A stretch of 64,000 nt of DNA from assembly GCF_031143425.1 (NCBI RefSeq), contig NC_090445.1, forward strand, positions 814,696,317 through 814,760,316. The letters run 5' to 3'. The DNA is from Pleurodeles waltl. Lineage: Eukaryota; Chordata; Amphibia; Caudata; Salamandridae. The position numbers and the translations under genes were made by a program. This document shows, in pieces, positions 46,650 through 57,805 of this stretch. Under the pieces are notes generated by a model. It did no database searches and had not been told where the DNA came from. It saw nothing but the letters and a program-made list of their open reading frames with translations. Each line of letters starts with the position of its first letter. The stretch's first letter is position 1.

Positions 46650-47240
46650 GCATCACAGCTCTTGCATGTATGACTATTGTACTAGCTATACCAACTAGAT
46701 AATACGACTGAGGGCCACTACATGGCACTGCAATGGCACAGCACAATGGCAAACAAGGCTAAATAAAGCTACAGCTCTGTGACGATATCAAAGGGCCACT
46801 AATCCAGACCCACATCCCTGAAATGGACTGAGCATGGTATGGAAAGTAAGATGGCAGACTCCATGCACATGCACAACATGCAAAGACAGGACATTTAAGC
46901 TTGCATACTCAAATACTCACCTTCCACTGGGTCACCATGGTGCAATGTCCAGGCATTTCGTGTGACATCTAGAAAGCCTGACTAGTCACTAACTGACAGT
47001 GCTGAGCTATCAGACAGTAGCTGAACCCATCTGCAGTGCTATATGTATCAAACCTGAATGACAGCACCCAACATGGAGTATGGTACACATGTCACCGACC
47101 ACTATGTACCACCAATGGTATGCTGTGCAGCATCTGCCAGTGTCATTGCTGGGAATCATGTTAAGCCACTGTATGCATCTGATAAAGAGATTACCAAACA
47201 AACTTACTATATTGAACTCTGTCTCTCACTCCATCCACAG
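46650..47240 (+). other. Remainder of SANT1 intron, Harbinger copy C
   Basis: Lies between the provirus and the acceptor tccatccacag at 47230-47240. No gene seen. Confidence 0.5.
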
Positions 47241-48073
47241 GTACCCCTGCCAGTGCTACCATGGAGAGGATAACAGAGACTGCCAGCCCTCCTCAGGATG
47301 AAGGCCCCAGTGATGACAACACGCCTGGATGTCTGGACACTGATGACCTACCTGGCCCCTCTGGGACACCTAGTCAGTCTACGACTCCCCGCCTCACACT
47401 GCCCACATCAATCCTCTCAACCCCGTGGCATCAACATCACAGCCAACCCTCCGTCCCCAGACCTGTGTCCTAAGGACTATTCAAACTATTGTGTGCCCCA
47501 CAGTACAGGGACCTGAGGCGACCCTCCCAGACCCCAGACAATGAATGTCCTGCAGACAATGGGAGTGAGCACACCACACCAGGTCCACAGGCACCTTGGG
47601 GCAGGGGGCATGGGAGGAAATATGTAGGCCAGAAGATGGGGCCCTCAAGGGACTCAACTGACCAGGAAACCATCTCCCAAGTCCTGGGAGCAAACCAACA
47701 ATCCCGGGACAGGATGGGCCACATTATCACCATGTTGGGGGAAAACCAAAGGCTGCAGAGGGAATAACACCAGTACGCCGTGCAGCAGTGGCAGGCCCAC
47801 AATGCCACCATGGCCTCCATTGCAGGGGTGCTGAGGGATATCAACCCCACCCTGCAAGCTTCCTACACCCACCATCAGGCGTCTTCCGCTAGCAATCTAA
47901 CATATGAGCCACCTACATCAGCTGCAGCTAGTGGAATGGAGGCCCTGCCAGGGGAAGCACAGGCCTCAGACACCCCTCCCTCTATAGCTGAAGAACCCCC
48001 CGGAAAATATGGACGTCCACCCAGACATCCAGCTGGAGCAGATGCCAAGACCAAACCCACTGCCAGGAAGTGA
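47241..48073 (+). pseudogene. Harbinger SANT1 exon 2, copy C, broken
   Basis: Begins after a good ...CCACAG acceptor. It reads MERITETASPPQDEGPSDDN, then LDTDDLPGPSGTPSQS, matching the acidic start of exon 2 in copies A and B. Frameshifts follow. From 47780 the C-terminal half reads in another frame (ATMASIAGVLRDINPTLQAS) and ends TKPTARK. The basic C-terminus is conserved in kind across copies. Confidence 0.7.
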
Positions 48074-49110
48074 GCCTATCCTGATTTGTCTCCCTTGTGT
48101 GCCACTTAGACATCCTGTTGACTTTTCAGAGACATGACTTCATTTTCCAAAGGCACATCAACACTGGACCTGTGAAACCAACTGCTGTACCACCTACCCT
48201 GATACCTCACTTGTCACCATTTCTGTCCATATATGCACCTTTTTTTGACTATCACTATCATGATATGCACAATAAACACCATGAAACACAGCTACTGTAT
48301 ATGTGTCTTTAATAAAACATCAACAAATGTTATGCTTGTCAACTGTGGTCTGGTAATGCCCCGATCGAACAGCAGTGCGTTGCAATGGACAGAAGAGCGA
48401 GGTACCCTCAGCAGGAGACACAGTACAACAGATATGTTCCAGGACAGATTTCAGAGAGATAGAAATCCAGGGCCACACAAGAGTGTAGTCGGTATTCCAA
48501 CCTGCAAAAGACCATGACAGTGAGTACCATGAGGATGGAAGGCATGGACCCACACCAATCACATATGCAGGTCATAGATGTTGTGCCCACTGAAGTATAC
48601 TTCCTAAGCAGGGGTCCCCAGATGTAAATTACATATTACCAGTCACAGAATATTCACACAATTCACTTTACCATCCAACTGCCATGTACAACCCACATTT
48701 CTCTAATCATTTACCAATGGCTAATGACTATGAATACCTCAAGCCATGGGTAGCTGATTCACAGATTGAAATACTACAGTCAGTTGGTAGAATTACATGA
48801 GAGGAGAATGCCGCAAACAGAGCTCAATACTGGTCTGTCCATTTGAGAGGTGAATGTAGGAAACTGCTTTGAGAATACATGTTAGAGCTGAACCCCTATT
48901 ATTGTGCACTTTACATTCTATCAGTCAGCTTCCACAATTCACACATTGGGATAGGACCACATTACACCCCCACTGTTGAATCAAGTCAGGAGGACTATTG
49001 TCACCAATCATGTGGACATACAAGACTTGAAAAACCCCACTCAACATACCTGTATGTCACTGGAAGTACTAATTGGTGAGCTTAGTCCTAGAGCCAGCTG
49101 CACCTTCCTC
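48074..49110 (+). other. Convergent SANT1/nuclease spacer, Harbinger copy C
   Basis: Corresponds to the 3' ends of SANT1 and nuclease in copies A and B (about 480 bp there, longer here). An AATAAA occurs near 48271 after SANT1. No gene seen. Confidence 0.45.
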
Positions 49111-52100
49111 CTATGGCTCCCCCTCACTTGCCATTTCAGCATTTCCAGCCACTGGTCCAGCTGCCTCACCCTCATCAGCTAGAAATGGTATCTGACATCT
49201 CAGGGCATGGAGCAGACAGTGATGATTTGTCATACCTTTTGGGGAGAGCAAAGGAGGGTACCTCCAGATAGGTCCAGACACTTTATTTTGGCCTTCAGGA
49301 TGCCAAATGTTCGCCCAATTAAACACGTCGTCCTTTCGTGGGCCTCACTGAAACAGAGTTTCCCTCCGGCGCAGGGTACTTCACTGGTGTCAACAACCAA
49401 GGACGGTTAGGATAGCCAGAGTCTCCTGTTGTTAGACTTGGCATCTTTGGCGTTGTCTCCCCTAACTTTTTGCCTCTGTTTCCCAGGTAGTTGATGTATG
49501 CTGCACTGTGTATTTGCTGTCTTTGGTACTCTGGGCACTTTGCCAGTGCTATCCAATGCCACAGTGCAAGTGCTCCTATGTTAAATGCATGTGTAATTGG
49601 CTTTCCCTGATTGGCACATTGGATTTACTAGTGAGTCCCTAGAAAGGTGCACTAGAGGTGCCCAGGGCCTGTAACTCCAGTGCTACTAGTGGGCCTGTAG
49701 CACTGGTTGTGCCACCCACTTTAGTTGCCCTGTAAACATGGCTCGGACCTGTCACTGCAGTGTCTATGTGTGCAGTTTTAAACTGCCAATTCGATTTGAC
49801 AAGTGTACCCACTTGCCAGGCCTACACTCTCCCTTTTAATAAATGTAAGGCATCTCTATGGAAGGCCTTAGGTAGCCCCTTGGGCAGGGTGCAGTGTGGG
49901 TTACAGGTGGGACATGTACTGATGTGTTTTAAATGATCTAACAGTGAAATACTGCCAAATTCGATTTTTTATTTTGCAAGTCCTATCTCTCTCACAGGTT
50001 AACATATGGGCTGCCTTTAAATATTCTTAAAGTGCAGATTTCCTTTGAAAGCAGATAGAAATATGGAACTTGGGGTCTCTGAACTCACAATTTAAAAATA
50101 CACCTGTTAGTGAAGTTGGGTTTTAGATTGTGTGTTTGAAAATGCCACTTTTAGAAAGTAGGCATTTTCTTGCTTAAACCATTTTGTGACTCTGCCTGTT
50201 TGTGGATTCCCTGTCTGGGTCAGTTTGACAGTTGGACTATTTGCACCTCTCTCTAGACAGTGACACAAAGGGATCTGGGGTATAGCCTGCATATCCTGAT
50301 GAGCCATCTGTCCTGGGAGGGAGGGGAGGAGTGGTCACTTACACCTGAAAGGTCTGTGCCTGCTCTCACACAATGCAGTCTCCAACCCCCTGGTGTGTTT
50401 CTGGGGCCTAGCCTGGGCAAGACAGGGTCTTGAAAACAAGAGAGACTTCACTTTGAAGTAGGCCTACTTCAAAGGCAGATAGGGGTATAAGAAGAGCCCC
50501 CAAAATTCCCTTAAAATGTGATCACTTCTGGAATCAAGAGGAACCTCTGCCAATCAGAAGAGCTGTAGAGCTGAGGAGAAGTGCTGCCCCTGCCTGTGAC
50601 TGTGCTTTGTTGGGCTATCCTGCAGTTGCTTTTTCTGCCTGTGAAAGGGGACAAAGACTGGACTTTGTTGTGCATTCCTGCTATAGAAGAATCTCCAAGG
50701 GTTTGAACTGAGCTTGCCTCCTTTTGTTGAAGTCTCTGGGCCATCAAAGACTTCCCCCTGCCAGCACCTGGACTCTCTGCTGAGACTCCTGCTAAGACTC
50801 CTGCCGAGTGGTGCCCTATCCAGTTCCTGGCTCCTTGAAAGGTGAAGTTGGCAGACAAGAACTGAAAATTTGGCACAGGCCGGCGTGCGGGGAAATTTTT
50901 GACAAACCCTTCGTGACGCTGTTGATAAATGATGCTCTGCCAGCTTCATGGCTGAAATCACCGCTACACCTGCATCGCGACTGGAAGTTCGACGCAATGC
51001 GGCTGGAGAAACAACATGCAACACCCCCTAACAGAGGAAGACTATGACGCTAATCCCACGCAGCGTGGTTTTGTGATACTGTGTGAATGTATTTTTGGCG
51101 CAACATCTCTGGGCGTGGAAAATCAACGCAAAGCCTGCCCGGGCCCGAGGTGCCTGCCCAGATTGACGCATCACTTTCTTGCGGGAGAGAAAAAACAGCA
51201 CACGCCGACCCGACCGGAGTAGGAATGACTCATGGTCTCGCTTTCAAGTGAGAAATCAATGTATCGCTGCCTTTTTTGACGCACACTCACCCGTGCGGCT
51301 TTATTTTGACGCTGCCCAGGTACTTTTGTGAAATAACAGCATTCTCACTGTTTCCTAAGGATTAAGATGCTTATTCTTTTGAACTCTCATAACTTAACTT
51401 GTGTATGATGGATTTTTGTCAGTTTGGTCATGTTTTGTTTAGATAAATATCTATTTTTCTAAACCTGTGTTGTGTCATTTTGTAGTGTTTTTACTGAGTT
51501 ACTGTGTGTGTTGGTACAAATACTTAACACAGTGCTTCTGAAGTTAAGCCTGCCTGCTCGTGCCAAGCTACCAAGGAGATGAGTGGGGTTAACCAAGGGT
51601 GATTCTCCTTTACCCTGACTAGAGTGAGGGTCCTTGCTTGGACAGGGGATAACCTGACTGCCAACCAAAGACCCCATTTCTAACACCTATGTGCACAAAT
51701 GTAGGGCCACTGAAATAACAGGTACAGCAACTGTCCAGAATGTGATGGCAGTTGCCTTAACAGTGAAACACCTTAATATGCATACATTACCAAGGAGCCA
51801 TGCCCTCTCTATGTGTAGTTGTGCCATCATGTGTGGGTCATTGCTGTTCCTCAAAATGCTGGAGAAATGCACAGATCCTGGAAACTGGGCTGTGACTTGT
51901 GGGATGTACTGGTCTGCCAGACACACCACCTGAACATTTATGGAATGGTAGTTCTTCCTGTTCCTATACACCTGTTCATTGGCCCTGGGAGGAACCAGGG
52001 CTACATGGGTGCCCTTAATGGCCCCTATCACATTATGTGTCTCATATCATAAAAGGTCACTGTATTCTGAAAGGAGCCTGTGGCAAGAAAGTGTAGCACT

Positions 52101-52237
52101 GACAAGACTTGTACTGTGGGAGGGATGCAATAGGGATTACATATGGCTGGCAAGAGATCTGGCTCCAACTGAGTACATAGATCCATGATGGTCTGATGAT
52201 TCAGATGTTATGTCTGGATTACATGCCTGTCCTCCAT
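49111..52237 (-). pseudogene. Harbinger nuclease, copy C, split by an LTR
   Basis: Minus strand from MEDRHVIQT (ATG at 52237), with an early stop. About 190 bp are missing relative to copies A and B between SFQNTVTF and GAIKGTHVALVPP. The first catalytic Asp of GAIDGTH is Lys here. The frame continues RKNYHSINVQVVCLADQYI up to the LTR insertion at 51686. It resumes below 49429 with DSGYPN-like sequence and a diverged C-terminal region ending about 49111 (CLLHALRCQIPFLADEGEA). The site interrupted by the LTR is where copy A carries its 99 bp insert. Confidence 0.7.
49430..51685 (+). mobile_element. Solo LTR, 2256 bp
   Basis: Starts TGTTAGACTTGGC and ends ...CCCATTTCTAACA, with inverted ends TGTTAGA/TCTAACA. 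Flanks are CCTGT (49425-49429) and CCTAT (51686-51690), a 5 bp target duplication with one change. A TATA-like box is at 50486-50493. It has no coding frame of note and no internal retroviral genes, so it is a solo LTR of an element whose second, truncated copy lies at 9053-10735. The superfamily is unknown; the 5 bp duplication suits Ty3/gypsy or ERV. Confidence 0.75.
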
Positions 52238-53049
52238 GGTTGCAAGGTTAACTAGTGGACGGTACACTGGTGGTTGACTCAATCTCCTCATAGCAGTATA
52301 ACTAGGGTGAGAGGAGAGAATGTACAATGAGTGCAGAGCAGTAGGCAAATGTAAGCAGTACATTTTGAAATAGCACACACCTAACACTGTAGGGGATGTG
52401 TTGCAATGCTGACATATACAATAACAACCATGCTGATGCACACTGGGCACCCTCATTGCGGCACATTGGCATACATGTAAGTCATGTTGGACATATGTCA
52501 CATGTGTAATTGAACATATGTGGACGACTGAGCTGTCCGGCACTGATGAAACAATATGTACCTCTGAGTATCTTAACATGGCTATCAACTAATATACACA
52601 CACATCACGTCATTGTGTCAAGTATGCCACAAATTTAAGCACTAATATAATGGCACAACATAGGCTTACACCGCCACTTAGGCAACTATGTGTATGGTGA
52701 ACTTATATTGGCACATCCTTCGTTTACATGTAAAAAAAATGGCAGCTGCATGTCCTGCTGTAGGGGACAGTTGAAAGTGATCTAAGTCCACTGGCGAATG
52801 TCATCATGGTGGTAGGCGGTCGCAACTGCCGTTCAACTTGTCATTGGTTAACATTGCTGCATGTGGCAGACTGGGGCCAATGGCGATGACCACCAATGGT
52901 GACGGTCCTGTATGTGGCAGCCATAACCGCCATTTTCTGCAGCCTTTCTCACTTGGCTCCTGACACTGTTGCTAGAAAGACCTCCATGACCCTAGATTCT
53001 GTGTACTGCCTCTGGAAGCCAGCATGCCTTGTCCTGCAGGTGATAGGAC

Positions 53050-53981
53050 TTCTACTTCATGCCAGAAGAGCTAGAGAAGCTGGTGGAGGAGGTCTTACCA
53101 CTGTATGGATAGCTATATGGGGCACCAGAGATGGAGGTGAGTCCAGTGCCACAGTCATGTGCGATAGGGATTGCGTGTGATGTTTATTCAGCCAAGTGTG
53201 CTGGTGAGGGAGTTAATGCATGCAGAGGGCATAAAGTGAAGGCGTGTGAGCAGAGAGGGTGGATATGTGTGGGCACTTTCTATTTCATGTGTATTGTCCA
53301 CTTCTGTTAGTATAGTGACAGTGTACATGACTTTACAGTGTGCATGTCATGGACCCGGAAGACAGCAGAAGCCCAGCAGTGGATGTCCTCCCAATGAGGG
53401 AGGGGTGCCTGTCAGACCCTAAACCCCTAATGGTCTGTATTTTGGTGGTGGCCTACCCTGAGGTGGATAGGGATTTGACGGTAGCACAGCCGTCCATACC
53501 ATCGTCCATACCTGTAGACACCACCCCAACAGTCACCCATCCACCATGGCCTCTCCCAGCACCTCCTCCCGGGACACAAAACACCCACACTCACCCACCC
53601 AACAGACACCCAGCACCCACATGCATTCCTTGCAGAAACATGCACCCAAAACATCCACACAAACACCTCCTACAACCAGTCCCTATCTCTCCACTACCAA
53701 ACCTTTACCCCGTGACCGCCTCCGTGTGTCCAAAAAGGATGTTCCTCACGGCGTTTTCCCTCTTCCCTACTCCTCTCCCACCCGTGATATCTCCAATTGC
53801 ACTGTGTCCCTCTCTTTCACCTCCAAGTCCTCCTGTGCCCCTCTGCTAGTACCCATGCCACTCCGCCTGCCAAGAAGTTGACCACTCCCAAGTGTTTCCA
53901 GGCCTTCCCTAAGCCTCATCCTAAGCTCCCCCCTCCCAAGCCCAAAGACCCCCCAAATCAAAGCACAAACTCCCCCGTATA
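53050..53981 (+). pseudogene. Harbinger SANT2, copy C, truncated and broken
   Basis: Exon 1 ends MPEELEKLVEEVLPLYG, a stop, LYGAPEME, then a GTGAGT donor at about 53138. Most of the SANT domain of exon 2 is missing. A piece at 53345-53490 (MDPEDSRSPAVDVLPMREGC, then VAYPEVDRDLTV) corresponds to its second half. The rest is Pro/Thr/Ser-rich tail in drifting frames to 53981. The helical segment seen in copies A and B was not found. Confidence 0.55.
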
Positions 53982-55340
53982 ACTCCCCAATCCCTGAGAT
54001 ACATGCCTGCCCCCTTGATGTCCCTATCCTGTGGAAGTCATTGAGCAGTCAGGAGTCATGTAGGGGCACACAGATGTGCCATGTGTGTTTTGTGCACATT
54101 GCTGTTTGGACCGGCCTATGGCCTTTTATCTTTTACACAGTTATTTATTGCCATATTTATATTTCTAATATATCTGGGCCAGCCAGTTGTTGGTTCCATG
54201 GTCACATTTTTGTCCTGCCTTTCTTTCCACATGGCTGTTTTGGTCTTGCCTTCTTTGGTGTGTATGTGAGGGACTAGTGTGTGTGTTGGTTGTGCTAGCA
54301 GTTGTGTCTGGGCAGCATGTGTGGGTGTGGCCCTGGCATTTGTCCCACTTTAATGACTGTGTAGTGTGTGTATGACATGCTTGTGTTTGGAACATGCATG
54401 TATGTTGATATTGTGTGTATTGTTTGTGTTGACATGTGTTCTTGGTAGTGTTGTGTGCCCTTGTGTGGTTGTAGTGTGTGCGTGCATGTGTGTGATAATT
54501 GGTATATCAGAACCGTTGGGTAGTGTGTTTGCTTGGTATAATGTATGCTTTGTTGTATGGATATGTGATTGTGTGCATTGGTTGTCAGATGCTGTTACAT
54601 GTTGTTGTATGTATGTAGTGTCGGGTGGAGGTGTGTTATGTGTTTGCTTGCCAAAGCATTTGTGCTTTCGCAGTTGTAGTGTAGTTGTGTTATTCGGTGG
54701 TGTTGGGTATTGATGTGTTCGACTGTGCCAGTGCTGTGTGTCTGTGGGCTGGTGTGTGTATTGTATGTGTGTGTTGGCAGTGGCATGTGTAGTATTTGTG
54801 TGCATTTGTGTATGTGGCTGTGTGTGAATGTGATATGAATGAGTGTAAGGTGACATGTGTGTGTCCCCGTCACTACCCATCCTGGATGTGTGTGTTGTGT
54901 GTGTGTAGGTACTTTGCCTTTTTCCTACAATGTCAGGTATGTGTGTGGTTGTTGTCGTCGTCACTGTTGCTGGTTCCAGAGTCGTTGTGCTAGCAAGAGC
55001 AGTGGGAGGACATGCAGTTCAGGTTCCACGGCAGCTCCAGGTAGTACGTGTTCCAGTAGGTGGATGTTTCCTTTCATAGAGTTGGTTTCACACCACCACG
55101 GAAACCCTGGCGGTGTGCAGCCTCGTAATGTGTCCGGCTGGAACATGGTCTCTGCCGGCCTGAAGGTGGCTACCGCCGTCCGAGATGAGCTCTCCACACT
55201 GGCAGTGCCAGTGGTGGATTGGCGGTATTCTGTGGTGAAGACCGCCATGGTCATAATCTGGTGGTCTTCTCCGCCGGCCTGTTACGGTACAACAGCTGCC
55301 ACCATCATGGCAGTCTTGAAACCGCCACTCGTAATGACCC
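53982..55340 (+). other. Right arm of Harbinger C, strongly G/T-rich on the plus strand
   Basis: From about 54250 to 54950 the plus strand is made largely of gtgtgtt-type runs with few long A or C runs. The minisatellites of copies A and B are not present. The last 300 bp contain ccgcc/ggcgg motifs leading to the terminus at 55340. Confidence 0.5.
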
Positions 55341-55376
55341 ACTTTATGTGCTTGAGTGAATCTGGGGGAACACTTT

Positions 55377-55546
55377 GGGCCTGATTTAGATATTGAGGGA
55401 TGAGTTATTCTGTCACATCAGTGACGGATATCCCGTCCTCTGAAATCTAAATCCCATTATATCCTATGGGATTCAGATTTCGGCGGACAGGCTATGTGCC
55501 ACAGTTGTGATGGAGTAATTCACCTGGCAATATCTAAACCCGGCCC
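55377..55546. mobile_element. 170 bp foldback MITE between Harbinger C and B
   Basis: Ends gggcctgatttagatatt and aatatctaaacccggccc. Arms carry gtgacggatatcccgtc and its diverged complement, with the centre cccattatatcctatggg. TTT flanks both sides (55374-55376, 55547-55549), a 3 bp duplication. Confidence 0.8.
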
Positions 55547-56389
55547 TTTGGGGGTCATTCCAACCCTGGCGGTCGGTGTTAAAGCGGCGGCCAACCCGCC
55601 AACAGGCAGGCGGTAAAAGAAATGGAATTCTGACCCTGTGGGAAACCGCCAACAGAGCCCGTCACTTGAACACTCTGACCGCCACGGCGGGACAAACAAA
55701 CAGCGCGGCGGTCACCGCCAACAGACAGACGGGAGACAATGTACCGCCCACCCTATCACAACCCACCAATCCGCCACCTTTTCCGGGGCGGTAGCCCCGC
55801 CGATAAAAACACGGCAGAAACAGCCATTACGAACGGAAAACGCTCACCTCTACACACTCCACGAGGAATCTGGACAGCATGGAACCCGAACTACACATCC
55901 TACCAGCTATTGTCTTCCTGCTCCTCTACCAGGAGCACGAACGCCGGTGCAGAAGACAACGGTGAGTACTGCACCTACGACACAGGGGAGGGGGGAGGCA
56001 AAAAATTACGGGGACACACATACGCGACACACCCACCCTCACCCTCACCCACAACTACATACACATCAATGCAGAGCAACAACTCAGAGTGACACCACCA
56101 ATCCCCCCGGAAGAATGCAAAGACAAAATAAAATGATCATGAAATTTGAAGTATATTGTACGGCTAAGTAAAAAAATATATCAAACATCTATAACTATAT
56201 ATACATATGTAAATTGTCCTGTCCAAATTGGGTATCAGCCATGGGCAAAGCCCACACAGGATACCCGACTCCAATGGAGAGAACACTGCAGGGGCATCAG
56301 ATAGCAAAACTACAGGCACCTCAGGGGGAAGGGAAGGGGGGGCACCTCAGCCAGATGAGTCCACGACGCCAGATCCACGAGGGGCCTCC

Positions 56390-56520
56390 ATGGCCACTGT
56401 TCAATCCTGGGGAGTGCAAAGCCACAGTCTCACAAGTCTCTACAGTGGGTGGGTTGCCCACTGTGCCATCCTGGGGAGTGCAAAGCCACAGTCTCACAAG
56501 TGGATTACAGACTCCACTGG
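56390..56520 (-). repeat. Two copies of the 64 bp unit in Harbinger B
   Basis: Reverse complement of the unit at 7736-8230: gggagtgcaaagccacagtc occurs twice, 64 bp apart. The 74 bp unit follows once (about 56505-56565). This is likely the unexpanded state. Confidence 0.8.
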
Positions 56521-56599
56521 TTCTGGAGGAGGCATGGTGCCCAGAGTGCTTCGTGCAGCCCGGCCCGACACAGATGCGGGCCTGCCCCTACTGCCAATG

Positions 56600-57770
56600 G
56601 GCCAGCGGTGCTTGAGACGCTGGTGCCCAGCAGAGCGGTGCAGAGACGGCGGTGCCCAGCGGAGCGGTGCAGAGACGGCGGTGCCCAGCGGAGCGGTGCT
56701 TGAGTTGAAGGGCCCAGCGGAGCGGTGCTTGAGTTGAAGGGCCCAGCGGAGCGATGCTTGAGATGAAGGGCCCAGCGGAGCGGTGCTTGAGATGAAGGGG
56801 CCAGCGGAGTGGTACTTGAGATGAAGGGCCCAGCGGAGCGGTGCAGAGACGGCGGTGCCCAGCGGAGCGGTGCTTGAGAAGAAGGGCCCAGCGGAGCGGT
56901 GCAGAGACGGCGGTGCCCAGTGGAGCGGTGCTTGAGATGAAGGGCCCAGCGAAGCGGTGCTTGAGATGAAGGGCCCAGCAGAGCCGTGCTTGAGATGAAG
57001 GGCCCAGGGGAGCGGTTCTTGAGGCGGTGCTTGAGTTGTAGGGCCCAGCGGAGCGGTGCTTGAGATGAAGGGCCCAGCGGAGCGGTGCTTGAGATGAAGG
57101 GCCCAACGGAGCGGTGCAGAGACGGCGGTGCCCAGCGGAGCGGTGCAGAGACGGCGGTGCCCAGCGGAGCGGTGCTTGAGATGAAGGGCCCAGCGGAGCG
57201 GTGCAGAGACGGCGGTGCCCAGCGGAGCGGTGCTTGAGATGAAGGGCCCAGCGGAGCGATGCTTGAGATGAAGGGCCCAGCGGAGTGGTGCTTGAGATGA
57301 AGTGCTCAGCGGAGCGGTGCAGAGACAGCGGTGCCCAGCGGAGCGGTGCTTGAGATGAAGGGCCCAGCGGAGCGGTGCAGAGACGGCGGTGCCCAGCGGA
57401 GCGGTTCTTGACCTGAAGGGCCCTGTTCAGCGGTTCTTGAGACGGCGGTGCCCTGTTCAGCGGTGCTTGACTTGAAGGGCCCTGGTCAGCGGTTCTTGAG
57501 ACGGCGGTGCCCTGTTCAGCGGTGCTTGACTTGAAGGGCCCTGTTCAGCGGTTCTTGAGACGGCGGTGCCCTGTTCAGCGGTGCTTGACTTGAAGGGCCC
57601 TGTTCAGCGGTGCTTGAGACGGCGGTGCCCTGTTCAGCGGTGCTTGACTTGAAGGGCCCTGTACAGCGGTTCTTGAGACGGCGGTGCCCTGTTCAGCGGT
57701 GCTTGACTTGAAGGGCCCTGTTCAGCGGTGCTTGACTTGAAGGGCCCTGTTCAGCGGTGCTTGACATGTG
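56600..57770 (-). repeat. 29-30 bp GC-rich minisatellite in Harbinger B
   Basis: About forty units. One half is built on cccagcggagcggtgcttga and the other on ccctgttcagcggtgcttga, alternating with gacggcggtg spacers. It is related to the 30 bp array of copy A (reverse complement agcaccgctgaacagg). The variants are grouped, so the array grew by at least two local expansions. It lies just after the SANT2 stop codon. Confidence 0.9.
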
Positions 57771-57805
57771 TGTCCAGGTCACCAGATCCGGCCATTACAT
57801 GGATT

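Larger units (their letters stand above)
34618..55340 (+). mobile_element. PIF/Harbinger-type transposon, copy C, split by a provirus and an LTR
   Basis: The left end gggattcattacaactttgg and right end accactcgtaatgaccc-like terminus (reverse complement gggtcattacgagtggcggt) form imperfect inverted ends. The same gene order as copy A is found: SANT1 plus, nuclease minus, SANT2 plus. Without the 10.7 kb provirus and 2.26 kb LTR the element would be about 7.7 kb. It is the most diverged of the three copies and all genes are decayed, so it is the oldest. Confidence 0.75.

Noticed and set aside
56588..57106. 172-codon minus-strand frame in the GC-rich array
   Set aside because: It follows the 29-30 bp repeat with rotating frames and lies after the SANT2 stop.
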